Part shown: in pieces, positions 26,851 through 37,532 of the stretch
How the letters are laid out: the number at the start of each line of letters is the position of its first letter
Position numbering within the stretch: the first letter of the stretch is position 1
From: Vibrio crassostreae
GTDB lineage: Bacteria > Pseudomonadota > Gammaproteobacteria > Enterobacterales > Vibrionaceae
Direction: 5' to 3'
DNA: 64,000 nt
Assembly: GCF_024347415.1 (NCBI RefSeq)
Contig: NZ_AP025476.1
Coordinates: 558,001 to 622,000 of the forward strand
Made by a program: the position numbers and the translations under genes
The notes under the pieces: generated by a model
The model's database searches: none
What the model was told of the DNA's origin: nothing
Seen by the model: the letters and a program-made list of their open reading frames with translations, nothing else

Positions 26851-28413
26851 GTGAGTAAACGACTATTAAAGTCAGGCCTGATTGTCAGTGCAATGACTTT
26901 TGTTTCCCGTGTATTGGGGCTAGTACGTGATGTAGTAGTAGCAAATTTGATGGGGGCTGGAGCGAGTGCCGACGTATTCTTCTTCGCTAATAAAATTCCT
27001 AATTTCTTACGTCGACTTTTTGCAGAAGGTGCGTTTTCTCAAGCGTTTGTTCCTGTATTAACGGAATATCACGCCGCAGGTGATAAAGATAAGACTCGAG
27101 ATTTAATTGCTAAGGTGTCGGGCACGCTCGGGGTGTTAGTCTCTATCGTTACCGTTATCGGGGTGTTAGGCTCAGGTGTAATCACTGCGATGTTTGGTGC
27201 CGGTTGGTTTATCGATTGGTTAAATGACGGTCCAGCTGCGCCAAAATTTGAGCTAGCGAGTTTTATGCTCAAGATTACCTTTCCTTATTTGTGGTTTATC
27301 ACCTTTGTTGCGTTATCTGGTGCCATTCTTAATACATTAGGTAAGTTTGCGGTCTCTTCTTTTACTCCAGTGTTCTTGAACGTGATGATCATAGGCGCTG
27401 CATGGTTTATCTCACCTAATTTAGAACAACCAGAAATTGGTTTAGCCATTGGTGTGTTTCTTGGTGGCTTAGTCCAATTCCTTTTCCAAATGCCTTTCTT
27501 GATCAAAGCGGGTGTGTTGGTTAAGCCGAAGTGGGGCTGGAGAGATCCGGGCGTTGTTAAGATCCGCACACTAATGATCCCGGCTTTGTTCGGTGTATCG
27601 GTCAGTCAAATCAATTTATTGTTTGATACCTTTATTGCCAGCTTCCTCGCAACTGGTTCTATAAGTTGGTTGTACTACTCAGACCGACTGCTTGAATTTC
27701 CTCTCGGTTTATTCGGTATCGCGATTGCGACCGTGATTCTTCCTGCTTTGTCTCGTAAACACGTAGATGCTCAAGGGGAAGGGTTCGCGCATACCATGGA
27801 CTGGGGCGTGCGCATGGTTTTGCTGCTTGGTATTCCTGCGATGCTTGGTCTTATTGTGTTAGCAAAGCCAATGCTGATGGTGCTATTCATGCGTGGTGAG
27901 TTCTCTCCACATGATGTACAGCAGGCATCAATGTCATTGGTGGCCTACGCATCAGGCTTGCTTAATTTCATGCTGATTAAAGTATTAGCGCCTGGTTATT
28001 ACTCTCGCCAAGATACAAAAACACCGGTTAAATACGGCATTATCGCGATGGTGACCAATATGGTGTTTAACGCGATTTTTGCTTATTTCTATGGCTATGT
28101 AGGTTTGGCGATTGCGACGGCATTGTCTGCCTTTGTGAATATGGCCTTGCTATATCGCGGATTGCACCTTGCGGGCGTATATCAATTAACTAAGACAACC
28201 TTGTTATTTAGTGCCAAATTGATTGTCTCGGGTGCGGTAATGGTAGCGGCTATTTTATGGCAGCTGGATAATATGCAACATTGGCTTGAATGGAGCTTTA
28301 GCCAGAGAGCGCTGACATTAACAGGCTTGATTGGACTTGGTGGCTTTGTTTATATTGTTTCGGTACTGATTTTAGGTATCCGAGTAAAACATTTAAAAGC
28401 AGCGACAGATTAA
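26851..28413 (+). CDS. murJ: lipid II flippase MurJ
   Basis: Flips lipid II across the inner membrane for peptidoglycan synthesis. This MOP-superfamily protein has about 14 hydrophobic segments. Conserved features are SRVLGLVRDVVVANLMGAG, FRRLFAEGAFSQAFVPV (here LRRLFAEGAF) and RQDTKTPVKYG, which carry the central arginines. GTG 26851 is preferred (520 residues) because AGAGG lies just before it; another in-frame GTG at 26836 would add five residues. First gene of the murJ-ribF-ileS-lspA series. Confidence 0.94.
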   Translation: MSKRLLKSGLIVSAMTFVSRVLGLVRDVVVANLMGAGASADVFFFANKIPNFLRRLFAEGAFSQAFVPVLTEYHAAGDKDKTRDLIAKVSGTLGVLVSIVTVIGVLGSGVITAMFGAGWFIDWLNDGPAAPKFELASFMLKITFPYLWFITFVALSGAILNTLGKFAVSSFTPVFLNVMIIGAAWFISPNLEQPEIGLAIGVFLGGLVQFLFQMPFLIKAGVLVKPKWGWRDPGVVKIRTLMIPALFGVSVSQINLLFDTFIASFLATGSISWLYYSDRLLEFPLGLFGIAIATVILPALSRKHVDAQGEGFAHTMDWGVRMVLLLGIPAMLGLIVLAKPMLMVLFMRGEFSPHDVQQASMSLVAYASGLLNFMLIKVLAPGYYSRQDTKTPVKYGIIAMVTNMVFNAIFAYFYGYVGLAIATALSAFVNMALLYRGLHLAGVYQLTKTTLLFSAKLIVSGAVMVAAILWQLDNMQHWLEWSFSQRALTLTGLIGLGGFVYIVSVLILGIRVKHLKAATD

Positions 28414-28483
28414 TACTGATTAGTATATAATCCGTCGGTTTCACACAATAAATGATGCAAATAACAGGTTTTAGCTGATCATA

Positions 28484-29419
28484 ATGGAACTGATCCGAGG
28501 TATACACAATATTAAAGCGCAGCATCATGGCTGTGTATTAACCATAGGTAACTTCGATGGTGTTCATTTAGGACATCAAGAGGTTCTGAGTCAGGTTTCT
28601 AAACAAGCTGCAGCATTAGGGCTACCTTCTGTTGTTATGACGTTTGAGCCGCAACCTATGGAGCTGTTTGCCCGAGATAGAGCGCCAGCACGTTTAACTC
28701 GCTTACGAGATAAATACGTGCAACTGAGCAAGCTGGATATCAGTCGTTTATTGTGTGTCAATTTTAATCAGTATTTTGCAAGTTTATCCGCGGAAGCATT
28801 CATTAAGGATCTTTTGGTTGATAAGCTTGGTGTGAAGTTCTTGGTGGTTGGTGACGATTTTTGCTTTGGTAAAGGTCGCACTGGTAATTTCGCTATGCTC
28901 AAAGCGGCAGGCGAGAAGTACGGTTTTGAGGTGGTAAGCACCCAAAGCTATTGCTTAAACCAATTACGAGTAAGTAGTACTGAGATACGAAATGCATTAG
29001 CGGTCGATGACTTGGCTGCAAGTGCTACCATGTTAGGACGTGATTACAGTATTAGTGGTCGAGTGTCCCATGGTCGAAAACTAGGGAGAACTATCGGTTT
29101 CCCTACCGCTAATATTCCATTAAAGCGTTGTGTTTCTCCTGTATCGGGAGTGTATGTTGTTGAAGCTTTGGATATCGACGGTGTTCCTGTCGGTGGCGTT
29201 GCTAATATTGGACAACGACCAACAGTTAATGGGGTAAGGCAGCAATTAGAAGTGCACTTTTTTGACTTTAAAGCCAATTTATATGGTAAACAGTTAGAAG
29301 TACGACTTTTGCACAAACTGCGCGACGAGATAAAATTTGAATCGTTCGACGCACTAAAGAATCAAATAGAATTGGATGCTGAAGCCGCAAGGGTGTGGCT
29401 GCTTCAGCTAAAGAATTAA
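28484..29419 (+). CDS. ribF: bifunctional riboflavin kinase / FAD synthetase
   Basis: Phosphorylates riboflavin to FMN and adenylates FMN to FAD. The 311-residue protein has the N-terminal nucleotidyltransferase domain with GNFDGVHLGHQ (HxGH-like) and VVGDDFCFGKGRTGN, with SSTEIRNAL closing the adenylylation site. The C-terminal kinase domain shows the PTAN motif (GFPTANIPL), GVYVVEA and a GQRPTV segment. Length is standard. It lies between murJ and ileS, as in most gammaproteobacteria. Confidence 0.96.
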   Translation: MELIRGIHNIKAQHHGCVLTIGNFDGVHLGHQEVLSQVSKQAAALGLPSVVMTFEPQPMELFARDRAPARLTRLRDKYVQLSKLDISRLLCVNFNQYFASLSAEAFIKDLLVDKLGVKFLVVGDDFCFGKGRTGNFAMLKAAGEKYGFEVVSTQSYCLNQLRVSSTEIRNALAVDDLAASATMLGRDYSISGRVSHGRKLGRTIGFPTANIPLKRCVSPVSGVYVVEALDIDGVPVGGVANIGQRPTVNGVRQQLEVHFFDFKANLYGKQLEVRLLHKLRDEIKFESFDALKNQIELDAEAARVWLLQLKN

Positions 29420-29482
29420 TCGGATGATTCCACCGATTAACATAATGTCTAACTTCGCCCAATATAACGGAATTAAGAATCG

Positions 29483-32323
29483 ATGAGTGATTATAAAGAT
29501 ACCCTGAACTTACCAGAAACAGGGTTCCCAATGCGCGGCAATCTGGCAAATCGTGAGCCAGAAATGCTGAAGCGTTGGTACAAAGAAGATCTTTACGGCG
29601 AAATCCGTAAGGCAAAGAAAGGTAAAAAATCTTTCGTACTGCATGATGGCCCTCCATACGCGAACGGCGACATTCACATTGGCCACGCGCTGAATAAGAT
29701 TCTTAAAGACATTATTATCAAATCTAAGACCCTTTCTGGTTTTGATGCACCGTACATCCCAGGTTGGGACTGTCACGGTCTTCCAATCGAGCTAATGGTT
29801 GAGAAGAAGAAAGGTAAGCCTGGTCAGAAGATTTCGGCTGCTGAATTCCGCGAAGAGTGTCGTAAGTACGCTGCGGGCCAAGTTGAAGGTCAGAAAGAGA
29901 GCTTCAAACGTCTTGGTATCATGGGCGAGTGGGACAAACCTTACCGCACTATGGATTTCGGCACTGAAGCGAACATCATTCGTTCTCTAGGCAAAATCGC
30001 AGACAAAGGTCACCTTCTTAAAGGTTTCAAACCAGTTCACTGGTGTACTGACTGTGGTTCTGCTCTGGCTGAAGCTGAAGTTGAATATAAAGATAAAGTT
30101 TCTCCATCTATCGATGTGAAATTTACAGCAGCTGACGAAGCGGCGCTGCTAGAGAAATTTACTCTAGCTGAAGGTCATGCGGGTCAAGGCGAAATTTCTA
30201 TCGTAATCTGGACGACAACACCATGGACTCTGCCGGCGAACCGCGCAGTATGTCTACGTGATGATCTTGAATACGTGCTTATCCAAGTTGAAGCGAATGG
30301 CGACCAACCAGCTCAACGTATCGTTGTTGCTTCTGATCTAGCAAAAGACGTAATGGACCGTGCAGGTATCGAGCATTTCCATAACCTTGGTTTTGCTACA
30401 GGTGCTGATCTTGAGCTTTCTCAGTTCAACCACCCGTTCTACGATTTTACTGTTCCTGCTGTTCTTGGCGACCACGTAACAACGGATTCAGGTACTGGTG
30501 TGGTTCACACTGCGCCTGGCCACGGTCAAGAGGATTTCGTGGTTGGTAAGAAGTACAACCTAGAAATCGCTAACCCAGTTGGTTCAAACGGCGTTTACCT
30601 GCCAGATACTGAGCTATTTGCTGGTCAGCACGTATTTAAAGCGAACGACTCTGTTTTAGAAGTTCTAAAAGATAAAGGTGCACTTCTGCATCACCACGCT
30701 TACGAGCACAGCTACCCACACTGTTGGAGACACAAAACTCCAATCATCTTCCGTGCAACACCACAGTGGTTCATCTCGATGGATCAAGCTGGCCTACGTG
30801 CAAAAGCACTAGAGTCAACGAAGAATGTTGAGTGGATGCCTGAGTGGGGTCAAAGCCGTATCGAAGGTATGATCGAAGGTCGCCCTGAGTGGTGTATCTC
30901 TCGTCAACGTACTTGGGGTGTGCCAATTGCTCTGTTCGTTCATAAAGAAACGTCAGAACTTCACCCTGATAGCCCAGCTCTTATTGAAAAAGTCGCGAAG
31001 CTAGTTGAAGAGAAAGGCATTCAAGCTTGGTGGGATGTAGACGCTGCTGAACTTATGGGCGCAGAAGACGCTGATAAGTACGAAAAAGTAATGGATACGC
31101 TAGACGTATGGTTCGACTCAGGTGTGACGCACTTCTCTGTTGTTGATTCTCGTGAAGAATACAACGGCAACAGTGCTGATCTTTACCTTGAAGGTTCAGA
31201 CCAACACCGTGGCTGGTTCCAGTCTTCTTTAATTTCATCTATTGCGATGAAAGACGAAGCACCATACAAGCAAGTACTAACTCACGGTTTCGTGGTTGAC
31301 GGTAACGGCCGTAAGATGTCTAAATCTATCGGTAACGTTGTTGCACCTAAAGATGTAACCAACAAGCTAGGTGCTGATATCCTGCGTCTATGGGTTGCTT
31401 CTACAGACTACACGGGTGAAGTTGCGGTTTCTGATGAAATCCTGAAGCGTTCAGCTGATGCTTACCGTCGTATTCGTAACACAGCGCGTTTCTTCCTAGC
31501 GAACTTGAATGGTTTCAACCCTGAAACTGACCTAGTACCTGCTGAAGAGATGGTTGCACTTGATCGCTGGGCTGTTGGCCGTGCTCAAGCTGCACAAGAA
31601 GAGATTGTTAAAGCATACGGCGAGTACAACACTCACGGTGTGACTCAACGTCTAATGCAGTTCTGTTCTATTGAAATGGGTTCTTTCTACCTAGACGTAA
31701 TTAAAGACCGTCAGTACACAGCGAAGCAGGGCAGCCATGCCCAACGTAGCTGTCAAACTGCGCTTTACTACATCGTAGAAGCTCTAGTTCGTTGGATGGC
31801 ACCTATCATGTCGTTCACTGCAGATGAAATCTGGAACGAGATGCCGGGTGAGCGCGACAAGTTCGTGTTTACTGGCGAATGGTTCGAAGGCCTATTCGGT
31901 CTAGCTGAAGGCGAAGAGCTAAGCAACGAATTCTGGGCTGAAATCCAAACGGTTCGTGGCGCTGTGAACAAGCTTCTTGAAGATGCTCGTAAAGAGAAAA
32001 CGATCGGTGGTGCACTGCAAGCTGAAGTGACTCTATACGCTGACGACGCACTAGCGGCGAAAATCAACAAGCTAGAAGATGAGCTACGTTTCGTACTTAT
32101 CACTTCTGCAGCTGTTGTTAAGCCACTGGGCGAGAAGTCTGATGCAGCTCAAGAGACAGACGTTGCTGGTCTATTCGTTGAAGTTGCAGCTACTGAAGCT
32201 GAGAAGTGTGACCGTTGCTGGCACCACACTCCAGATGTAGGCACTATCGAAGGTCACGAGAAAGTTTGTGGTCGTTGTGTGTCGAACATCGATGGTGAAG
32301 GCGAAGTGCGTAAGTTCGCATAA
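29483..32323 (+). CDS. ileS: isoleucine--tRNA ligase
   Basis: Class Ia synthetase of 946 residues. The HIGH motif appears as HIGH in [13 protein letters not shown] and the KMSKS motif as [10 protein letters not shown]. The editing (CP1) domain shows [13 protein letters not shown] and [12 protein letters not shown]. The C-terminal zinc finger has two CxxC pairs (CDRCW and CGRC). It is the eubacterial type I enzyme (C-terminal zinc, mupirocin-sensitive class by inference). Codon bias is high. The ribosome-binding site is GGAATTAAGAA before ATG 29483. Confidence 0.97.
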   Translation: MSDYKDTLNLPETGFPMRGNLANREPEMLKRWYKEDLYGEIRKAKKGKKSFVLHDGPPYANGDIHIGHALNKILKDIIIKSKTLSGFDAPYIPGWDCHGLPIELMVEKKKGKPGQKISAAEFREECRKYAAGQVEGQKESFKRLGIMGEWDKPYRTMDFGTEANIIRSLGKIADKGHLLKGFKPVHWCTDCGSALAEAEVEYKDKVSPSIDVKFTAADEAALLEKFTLAEGHAGQGEISIVIWTTTPWTLPANRAVCLRDDLEYVLIQVEANGDQPAQRIVVASDLAKDVMDRAGIEHFHNLGFATGADLELSQFNHPFYDFTVPAVLGDHVTTDSGTGVVHTAPGHGQEDFVVGKKYNLEIANPVGSNGVYLPDTELFAGQHVFKANDSVLEVLKDKGALLHHHAYEHSYPHCWRHKTPIIFRATPQWFISMDQAGLRAKALESTKNVEWMPEWGQSRIEGMIEGRPEWCISRQRTWGVPIALFVHKETSELHPDSPALIEKVAKLVEEKGIQAWWDVDAAELMGAEDADKYEKVMDTLDVWFDSGVTHFSVVDSREEYNGNSADLYLEGSDQHRGWFQSSLISSIAMKDEAPYKQVLTHGFVVDGNGRKMSKSIGNVVAPKDVTNKLGADILRLWVASTDYTGEVAVSDEILKRSADAYRRIRNTARFFLANLNGFNPETDLVPAEEMVALDRWAVGRAQAAQEEIVKAYGEYNTHGVTQRLMQFCSIEMGSFYLDVIKDRQYTAKQGSHAQRSCQTALYYIVEALVRWMAPIMSFTADEIWNEMPGERDKFVFTGEWFEGLFGLAEGEELSNEFWAEIQTVRGAVNKLLEDARKEKTIGGALQAEVTLYADDALAAKINKLEDELRFVLITSAAVVKPLGEKSDAAQETDVAGLFVEVAATEAEKCDRCWHHTPDVGTIEGHEKVCGRCVSNIDGEGEVRKFA

Positions 32324-32357
32324 CAGCTCAGAGAAAGACTGAACTTTTTGTAAAAAT

Positions 32358-32395
32358 CATAGCCCCAGTATCAACTGGGGTTATTTTTAATTATA
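32358..32395 (+). terminator. hairpin after ileS, probable terminator
   Basis: AGCCCCAGT ATCA ACTGGGGTTATTTTT forms a 7-8 bp stem with an interrupted T run. It may attenuate rather than fully stop transcription into lspA. Confidence 0.6.
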
Positions 32396-32480
32396 GGAAA
32401 TGTGTTTATACAAGTACGGTAATCAGGTCACTTAAATTGAGTAACAGTGAATACCAACTTCGTAAATACTAGGAATAGAA

Positions 32481-32981
32481 ATGAGTGACGTTTCGTTAAA
32501 ACAATCTGGTGTGCGTTGGCTATGGTTGGCCCTAGTGGTCTTCCTTGCCGATATCGGCATTAAACTCTTTGTCATGGATAACATGGGTTATGGCTGGGCA
32601 AACCGTATTGAGGTTCTGCCATTCTTTAACTTTTTGTACGTACATAACTATGGTGCAGCGTTTAGCTTCTTGAGCGATCAAAGTGGTTGGCAGCGTTGGT
32701 TATTTACGGGTATCGCATTTGCGGTAACGGGCATGCTGACGTACTGGATGAGCAAACTACCAGCTGCGGAGAAGTGGAATAACATTGCTTATGCGATCAT
32801 CATTGGTGGTGCGGTTGGTAATGTGTTTGACCGAGTCGTACATGGCTTTGTTGTCGATTACTTAGACTTCTACTGGGGCACTTACCATTGGCCTGCATTT
32901 AACTTAGCGGATATGGGAATCTGTATCGGTGCTGCGATGATCATCCTAGATGGTTTCCGTAAGAAAGACGAAAGCAAATAG
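32481..32981 (+). CDS. lspA: lipoprotein signal peptidase (signal peptidase II)
   Basis: Inner-membrane aspartyl protease that cleaves signal peptides of diacylated prolipoproteins. It has 166 residues and four hydrophobic segments. The catalytic aspartates lie in [20 protein letters not shown] and [12 protein letters not shown]. The N-terminal [11 protein letters not shown] and NYGAAFSFL motifs are standard. In E. coli it overlaps ileS; here a 157-bp gap with a hairpin separates them, so it may have its own promoter. AGGA precedes ATG 32481. Confidence 0.96.
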   Translation: MSDVSLKQSGVRWLWLALVVFLADIGIKLFVMDNMGYGWANRIEVLPFFNFLYVHNYGAAFSFLSDQSGWQRWLFTGIAFAVTGMLTYWMSKLPAAEKWNNIAYAIIIGGAVGNVFDRVVHGFVVDYLDFYWGTYHWPAFNLADMGICIGAAMIILDGFRKKDESK

Positions 32982-33025
32982 CTTGCCTCAAAGTCAGTCT
33001 ATGACTCACAGAATAGAATAGCCCT

Positions 33026-33063
33026 AAGCGCTGTCGGTTGATTCCGACGGCGCTTTTTTTTAT
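33026..33063 (+). terminator. Rho-independent terminator after lspA
   Basis: AAGCGCTGTCGG TTGATT CCGACGGCGCTT with one G-T pair, then a run of eight T. Confidence 0.87.
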
Positions 33064-33130
33064 GCTTCAGTCAACAAGGAAGCAAAGCACAATGCATCCT
33101 CAAATAATAAAGAAATCTAAGGAAAGTAAC

Positions 33131-33562
33131 GTGGCAGCAATTAAAAATGATTCAGCAGTAACTCTACATTTTACGATTAAAATGAAGGATGGTTCAGTTG
33201 CCGATAGCACCGAAAATATGGGCAAACCTGCAAAGTTCGTCATGGGCGATGGCAGCCTAAGTGAGAACTTTGAAGCGTGCTTACTTGGACTTGAAGCTGG
33301 AACTGAAAAGTCTATCGAACTGAAAGCGGAAGATGCGTTTGGTATGCCAAACCCTGATCATATTCATTATATGGATCGTGCTAAGTTTGTTGGTGATTCT
33401 GAAGTTGAAGTGGGTACTATCATGGCATTCTCTGGTCCTGATGGGATGGAAATTCCAGGTATTATTACTGAGATCGCAGGTGATTCAGTGACGGTTGATT
33501 TTAATCACCCACTCGCAGGTCAAGACGTTACGTTTGACGTCAATATCTTAACGGTAGAATAA
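33131..33562 (+). CDS. fkpB: FKBP-type peptidyl-prolyl isomerase, SlpA type
   Basis: Cytoplasmic prolyl isomerase/chaperone of the SlyD-SlpA group. An in-frame ATG at 33038 lies inside the lspA terminator and is unlikely. GTG 33131, with AAGGAAAG just before it, gives 143 residues (E. coli FkpB 149). The FKBP half (LHFTIKMKDGSVADST, FVMGDG, AFGMPNPDHI) surrounds an inserted IF domain (VGTIMAFSGPDGMEIPGIITEI), as in SlpA. There is no histidine-rich metal tail, which rules out SlyD. It lies between lspA and ispH, as in E. coli. A 16-bp imperfect tandem duplication spans its stop codon. Confidence 0.93.
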   Translation: MAAIKNDSAVTLHFTIKMKDGSVADSTENMGKPAKFVMGDGSLSENFEACLLGLEAGTEKSIELKAEDAFGMPNPDHIHYMDRAKFVGDSEVEVGTIMAFSGPDGMEIPGIITEIAGDSVTVDFNHPLAGQDVTFDVNILTVE

Positions 33563-33582
33563 CTCTCTTAACGTTAGAATAA
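33547..33582. repeat. 16-bp tandem duplication across the fkpB stop codon
   Basis: CTTAACGGTAGAATAA (33547-33562) is repeated as CTTAACGTTAGAATAA (33567-33582), one mismatch. The first copy contains the last codons and stop of fkpB. Confidence 0.75.
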
Positions 33583-33695
33583 GATAGCCTTACTGCGGTG
33601 ATGTCACCTAGAGCTTCACTGTCTAGACGCTTCACTGTAGAATGCGAACCTCGCTGACGGCGAACTCTATAGAAACAACCTTAGTACCGCGGTAA

Positions 33696-34655
33696 ATGAT
33701 GAGCAATGAAATGAAAATAATGTTAGCTAACCCTCGTGGCTTTTGTGCCGGTGTCGATCGTGCGATCAGCATCGTAGAGCGTGCACTTGAAATGTATCAG
33801 CCACCGATCTATGTTCGCCATGAAGTGGTACACAACCGCTTTGTTGTTGAGGGGCTCAAGCAACGTGGTGCTATTTTTGTCGAAGAACTGAGTGAAGTGC
33901 CTGACGACAATATCGTGATTTTCTCTGCTCACGGTGTTTCTCAAGCGGTTCGTAAAGAAGCGAAAGAGCGCGAGCTAACGGTATTCGATGCAACCTGTCC
34001 TTTGGTGACTAAAGTTCATATGGAGGTTGCTCGTGCGAGCCGCAAACATATGGAAGTAGTACTGATCGGTCACGCGGGTCACCCGGAAGTTGAAGGCACT
34101 ATGGGTCAGTACGCGAGTCAAACAGGTGGTATGTACTTGGTTGAAAGACCAGAAGACGTACAAAACCTAGTGGTTAATGATCCAAGTAACTTACACTACG
34201 TGAGCCAAACTACGCTGTCTGTTGATGAAACGGCAGATGTAATTGAAGAGTTACGTCGTGTATTCCCTGAGATTCAAGGCCCTCGTAAAGACGACATCTG
34301 TTATGCGACTCAAAACCGTCAAGACGCGGTGCGTGAGATGGCGAATGACGTTGATGTGGTGATAGTGGTTGGTTCTAAGAACTCATCGAACTCTACACGC
34401 CTAAAAGAGCTAGCTGAGAAGCTAGGCACACCAGGCTACCTAACGGATTGCCCAGAAGATATTCAGACTGAATGGGTTGAAGGCAAGAAGAAAATCGGCG
34501 TAACGGCTGGTGCTTCTGCTCCTGAAGAGTTAGTTAACCAAATCTTAGATCGTATCCGCGAACTAGGTGCGACTGGCGTTGAAGAGATTCAAGGTCGCGA
34601 AGAGAACATGTTCTTCGAAGTACCGAAAGAGCTGCAGATCAAGCAAGTAGATTAA
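33696..34655 (+). CDS. ispH: 4-hydroxy-3-methylbut-2-enyl diphosphate reductase
   Basis: Last enzyme of the MEP isoprenoid pathway; makes IPP and DMAPP with a [4Fe-4S] cluster. The three cluster cysteines are in [10 protein letters not shown] (Cys17), [11 protein letters not shown] and [11 protein letters not shown]. The 319 residues match the family. Several ATGs lie in frame at the start (33696, 33699, 33711); the ribosome-binding site is poor, and family homology begins at [10 protein letters not shown] (33711). A terminator follows. Confidence 0.95.
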   Translation: MMSNEMKIMLANPRGFCAGVDRAISIVERALEMYQPPIYVRHEVVHNRFVVEGLKQRGAIFVEELSEVPDDNIVIFSAHGVSQAVRKEAKERELTVFDATCPLVTKVHMEVARASRKHMEVVLIGHAGHPEVEGTMGQYASQTGGMYLVERPEDVQNLVVNDPSNLHYVSQTTLSVDETADVIEELRRVFPEIQGPRKDDICYATQNRQDAVREMANDVDVVIVVGSKNSSNSTRLKELAEKLGTPGYLTDCPEDIQTEWVEGKKKIGVTAGASAPEELVNQILDRIRELGATGVEEIQGREENMFFEVPKELQIKQVD

Positions 34656-34712
34656 TCTCTATTGATTCGAGCACTAGCGATTCGCAAATACTATCGATTT
34701 GTAAACAGTAGG

Positions 34713-34741
34713 AAGCCAACGTTGATGCGTTGGCTTTTTTG
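34713..34741 (+). terminator. Rho-independent terminator after ispH
   Basis: AAGCCAACG TTGAT GCGTTGGCTTTTTT; stem of about eight pairs with a T run. Confidence 0.82.
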
Positions 34742-34771
34742 ATCGTGTTTTATGTCCCGTCCGAGATGTGT

Positions 34772-35503
34772 TTACTGAAGACCGAGCTGTTCTTTTAAAG
34801 TCTTGAGGTAACGACGGCTAACAGGGACTTCGAAGCCAGTCAGGGTAATGATCTCCGCTAATCCATTTTCTAGCAACTTGATCTCTTGGATCGATTTTAT
34901 GTTGATCAAATATTGTCGGTGACAGCGGATCAAATCGGTCTTTTCTTCCAAGATCTTAAGCGTTAGTTGTGAGGTCGCGGTTTGTGATGAGCTACGAACA
35001 TGCACACCGCTGATATCTGAATAAGCACACTCGACCGTTTGGCTTGCCATGATCACTATGCGGTTGTGACCAATGCACGGGATTTGCTCTAAGTGGCAGG
35101 GAGCAATCGCTGAGATGTTTTGTTCTGGCGCTTTCTGGTTCTGCTTGATGACTTTATTCAGACGACAAACACTCTTGTTTAATCGACAAGGTTCAACTGG
35201 CTTGAGTAGGTAATCAAAGGCATTGTCTTCAAAGGCTTGAATCGCATATTGGTCGTAAGCGGTGACGAACACCACGTAGGGCATGGTGTCTGGGTCAAGC
35301 ATGCTCAGCAATTCAATCCCTGTAACCTGAGGCATTTGGATATCCAAATACACCACATCAGGCTTGAGAAGGTTGATCTGCTTAAGTCCTTCAATTGCGT
35401 TACTCGCTTGACCAATGACTTCGACTTCTCCGGTTTCGGTCAGAAGTTCAATCAGTTCTTCGCGAGCAAAAAGCTCATCATCGATAACTAATGCTTTTAA
35501 CAT
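34772..35503 (-). CDS. btsR: LytTR response regulator, BtsR (YehT) type
   Basis: 243-residue regulator: receiver domain (residues 1-120) with phospho-acceptor Asp54 (VVYLDIQMPQVTGIELL), acidic pair DD at 8-9 and the conserved Thr and Lys (VTAYDQYA, YLLKPVEP). A LytTR DNA-binding domain follows from about 150 (IRCHRQYLINIKSIQEI, VPVSRRYLKTLKEQL). In E. coli BtsR responds to pyruvate through BtsS and activates a CstA-family pyruvate transporter. Here the kinase gene is upstream and a CstA-family gene lies just beyond it. A phased array of boxes matching the published BtsR repeat precedes that transporter. Confidence 0.88.
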   Translation of the reverse strand: MLKALVIDDELFAREELIELLTETGEVEVIGQASNAIEGLKQINLLKPDVVYLDIQMPQVTGIELLSMLDPDTMPYVVFVTAYDQYAIQAFEDNAFDYLLKPVEPCRLNKSVCRLNKVIKQNQKAPEQNISAIAPCHLEQIPCIGHNRIVIMASQTVECAYSDISGVHVRSSSQTATSQLTLKILEEKTDLIRCHRQYLINIKSIQEIKLLENGLAEIITLTGFEVPVSRRYLKTLKEQLGLQ

Positions 35504-35605
35504 CCTACAATCTTCATTTTTGTGCTATCCCTGCTTGATTCACGCTTATCTTTTTAATGTCTGCTAAATGTTACTACTGGGGAGCGAACACCTACAAAAA
35601 GACCT

Positions 35606-37276
35606 CTATTTTAGTTTAGGTATGATAAAGCTCATTCGAGTAAATTGCTGTGGTTGAGATTCTATTTTTAGTGCTGAATCTTGTCCAAAGAAATTAGTGA
35701 GTCGTTTATCAACAATTTCCATCCCTAATCCTACATGATCTTGAGATGGCTTCTGATAATTACCCGCGTTGTCTTCAACGGTTAACTTGAATCCATCCTC
35801 GAAAGCCTCGCTATAGATCTTCACTGTGCCACCTTCTAGCATGTTCGAAATGCCATGCTTGATGGCGTTCTCAACCAATGGTTGCAGGGTAAAGCTTGGT
35901 AGTTGTGACTCGTATAACTGTGGGTCTATGTCCCATTCCACTTCTAACCGGTCGGTAAAACGTGCCTTTTCAATGGTGAGATACGCATTGACGTGTGCAA
36001 GCTCGTCTTTGAGTTTCACAGTGTTGATGTTCTGCTTAAGGTTGCTCCTAAAGAAGTGAGAGAGGTGTTGGATAAGCTCTCGCGCTTTATCAGGGTCACG
36101 ACGTGTTACTGCGCTGATAGTATTAAGCGCATTGAACAAGAAGTGTGGGTTCACTTGAGCGTGCAGTAGTTTGATTTCAGCTTGGGTAAGCAGGGTTTGT
36201 TGTTGCTGATAATTGCTGAACAGGATCTGACTCGACAATAGTTGAGCAATACCTTCAGCCATCGACATGTTGATGGTTGAAAATAGCTTTAGCTTAGGCT
36301 CATACAGTTTGATGGTACCGACGACTTCGTTACCGGCACGCAGTGGGATAATAAGCGCAGAACCTAACTTACAATCTTGCGAAAGAGAACATTGGTATGG
36401 GTTCTCTTTGCCATCAAGGTAGATGATGTCGTTCTGTTCCATCGAAGTGAGCGTGCTTTGCGATGAAATAGGGGTATTTGGAATATGGTGTTCATCGCCA
36501 ATGCCAACGAACGCGAGGATTTTTTCTCGGTCGGTGATCGCTACCGCCCCAACATTGGTCTCTTCGTAAACGATACGTACGATTTGTTGCGCGTTATCTG
36601 AATTAAACCCGCCATGCAAAATACCTACCGAACGCTCGGCAATAGTAAGTGCGCGGCGTGAGAAGGTTGCGGAGTATTTCTCGAAGATGGTTTTTCTGTC
36701 TTGGATGATGCTCATGAACAGTGCTGCACCCACAGAGTTTGCAATGATCATTGGCGCAGCAATATCAGATACAAGCGCGTAGGATTGCTCAAATGGTTTG
36801 GCGACTGCGAGCAGAATCAACATCTGAATGATCTCTGCAAACAGGGTGACAGAGAACACTACCAGCGGGTTAAACAACTGGCTGGCTTTGTTCTTTCGGA
36901 CTAAGTATACATGCAGCAAGCCACCAATCAGGCCCTCTGCAGTGGTTGAAATCGCACAAGCTAAGTCAGTAAAGCCACCTAATGAGTAGCGATGAATTCC
37001 GCCAGTAAAGCCCACCGCAAAGCCAACGACAGGGCCGCCAAACAGTCCTCCCATTACCGCCCCCATTGCACGAGTGTTGGCTATTGCGTCATTAATCTGC
37101 AGTCCGAAATAGGTGCCCATAATGCAGAAGAGGGAAAACAGAACATAACAGCTGACTTTATGACTTAAGCGTGAAGAGATGCTCAACAAAGGGAGAATCA
37201 ACGGGGTTTTACTTAGCATGTAAGCGATCACTAAGTAGACACAGGTTTGTTGCAGCAGAGAGAGAATGAGTTCCAT
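35606..37276 (-). CDS. btsS: LytS-type sensor histidine kinase, BtsS (YehU) like
   Basis: 556 residues (E. coli BtsS 561). The N-terminal 5TM-5TMR_LYT domain is at about 1-190, with the motif NTRAMGAVMGGLFGGPVVGF. A GAF-like region (about 215-355) follows, then a His_kinase domain with phospho-acceptor His378 (LLHAQVNPHFLFNALNTISAV) and a HATPase domain (LQPLVENAIKHGI, GLGMEIVDKRL). In E. coli BtsS is a high-affinity pyruvate sensor; the ligand here is inferred. It precedes btsR by 102 bp on the same strand. Confidence 0.88.
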   Translation of the reverse strand: MELILSLLQQTCVYLVIAYMLSKTPLILPLLSISSRLSHKVSCYVLFSLFCIMGTYFGLQINDAIANTRAMGAVMGGLFGGPVVGFAVGFTGGIHRYSLGGFTDLACAISTTAEGLIGGLLHVYLVRKNKASQLFNPLVVFSVTLFAEIIQMLILLAVAKPFEQSYALVSDIAAPMIIANSVGAALFMSIIQDRKTIFEKYSATFSRRALTIAERSVGILHGGFNSDNAQQIVRIVYEETNVGAVAITDREKILAFVGIGDEHHIPNTPISSQSTLTSMEQNDIIYLDGKENPYQCSLSQDCKLGSALIIPLRAGNEVVGTIKLYEPKLKLFSTINMSMAEGIAQLLSSQILFSNYQQQQTLLTQAEIKLLHAQVNPHFLFNALNTISAVTRRDPDKARELIQHLSHFFRSNLKQNINTVKLKDELAHVNAYLTIEKARFTDRLEVEWDIDPQLYESQLPSFTLQPLVENAIKHGISNMLEGGTVKIYSEAFEDGFKLTVEDNAGNYQKPSQDHVGLGMEIVDKRLTNFFGQDSALKIESQPQQFTRMSFIIPKLK

Positions 37277-37532
37277 ATTTTCACCTATTGAGACGCTTGT
37301 TAAGTGTAAAGCTCATTGCGTGGTAACGGTAGCTTTGCTTGTGTTTTCGTTGGTTATATCAAGTGACGATTGCTTCTCAATGCTGAGATACAGTAAAGCC
37401 CATCACAGAGGACGGGCTTTAGTCTTAATTTCCACGAATCACTGGGTGATTACGGGAGCAAGCGAAGTGTGTTTGGCTGTTGTTTTGTCTCTCTATGAAG
37501 ACGTCTCTCTTTATATTAAGAGTCTGAAAGAA
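37277..37532. other. gap between the CstA-family gene and btsS
   Basis: Contains a hairpin TAAAGCCC/GGGCTTTA (about 37394-37421) that may terminate cstA transcription on the minus strand. No box of the type seen upstream of cstA was found here. A 113-codon plus-strand frame (37266-37607) overlaps the end of cstA and is rejected. Confidence 0.4.

Noticed and set aside
33038..33130. Upstream start for fkpB
   Set aside because: The ATG lies in the T run of the lspA terminator; the GTG at 33131 has a strong ribosome-binding site and fits the family length.
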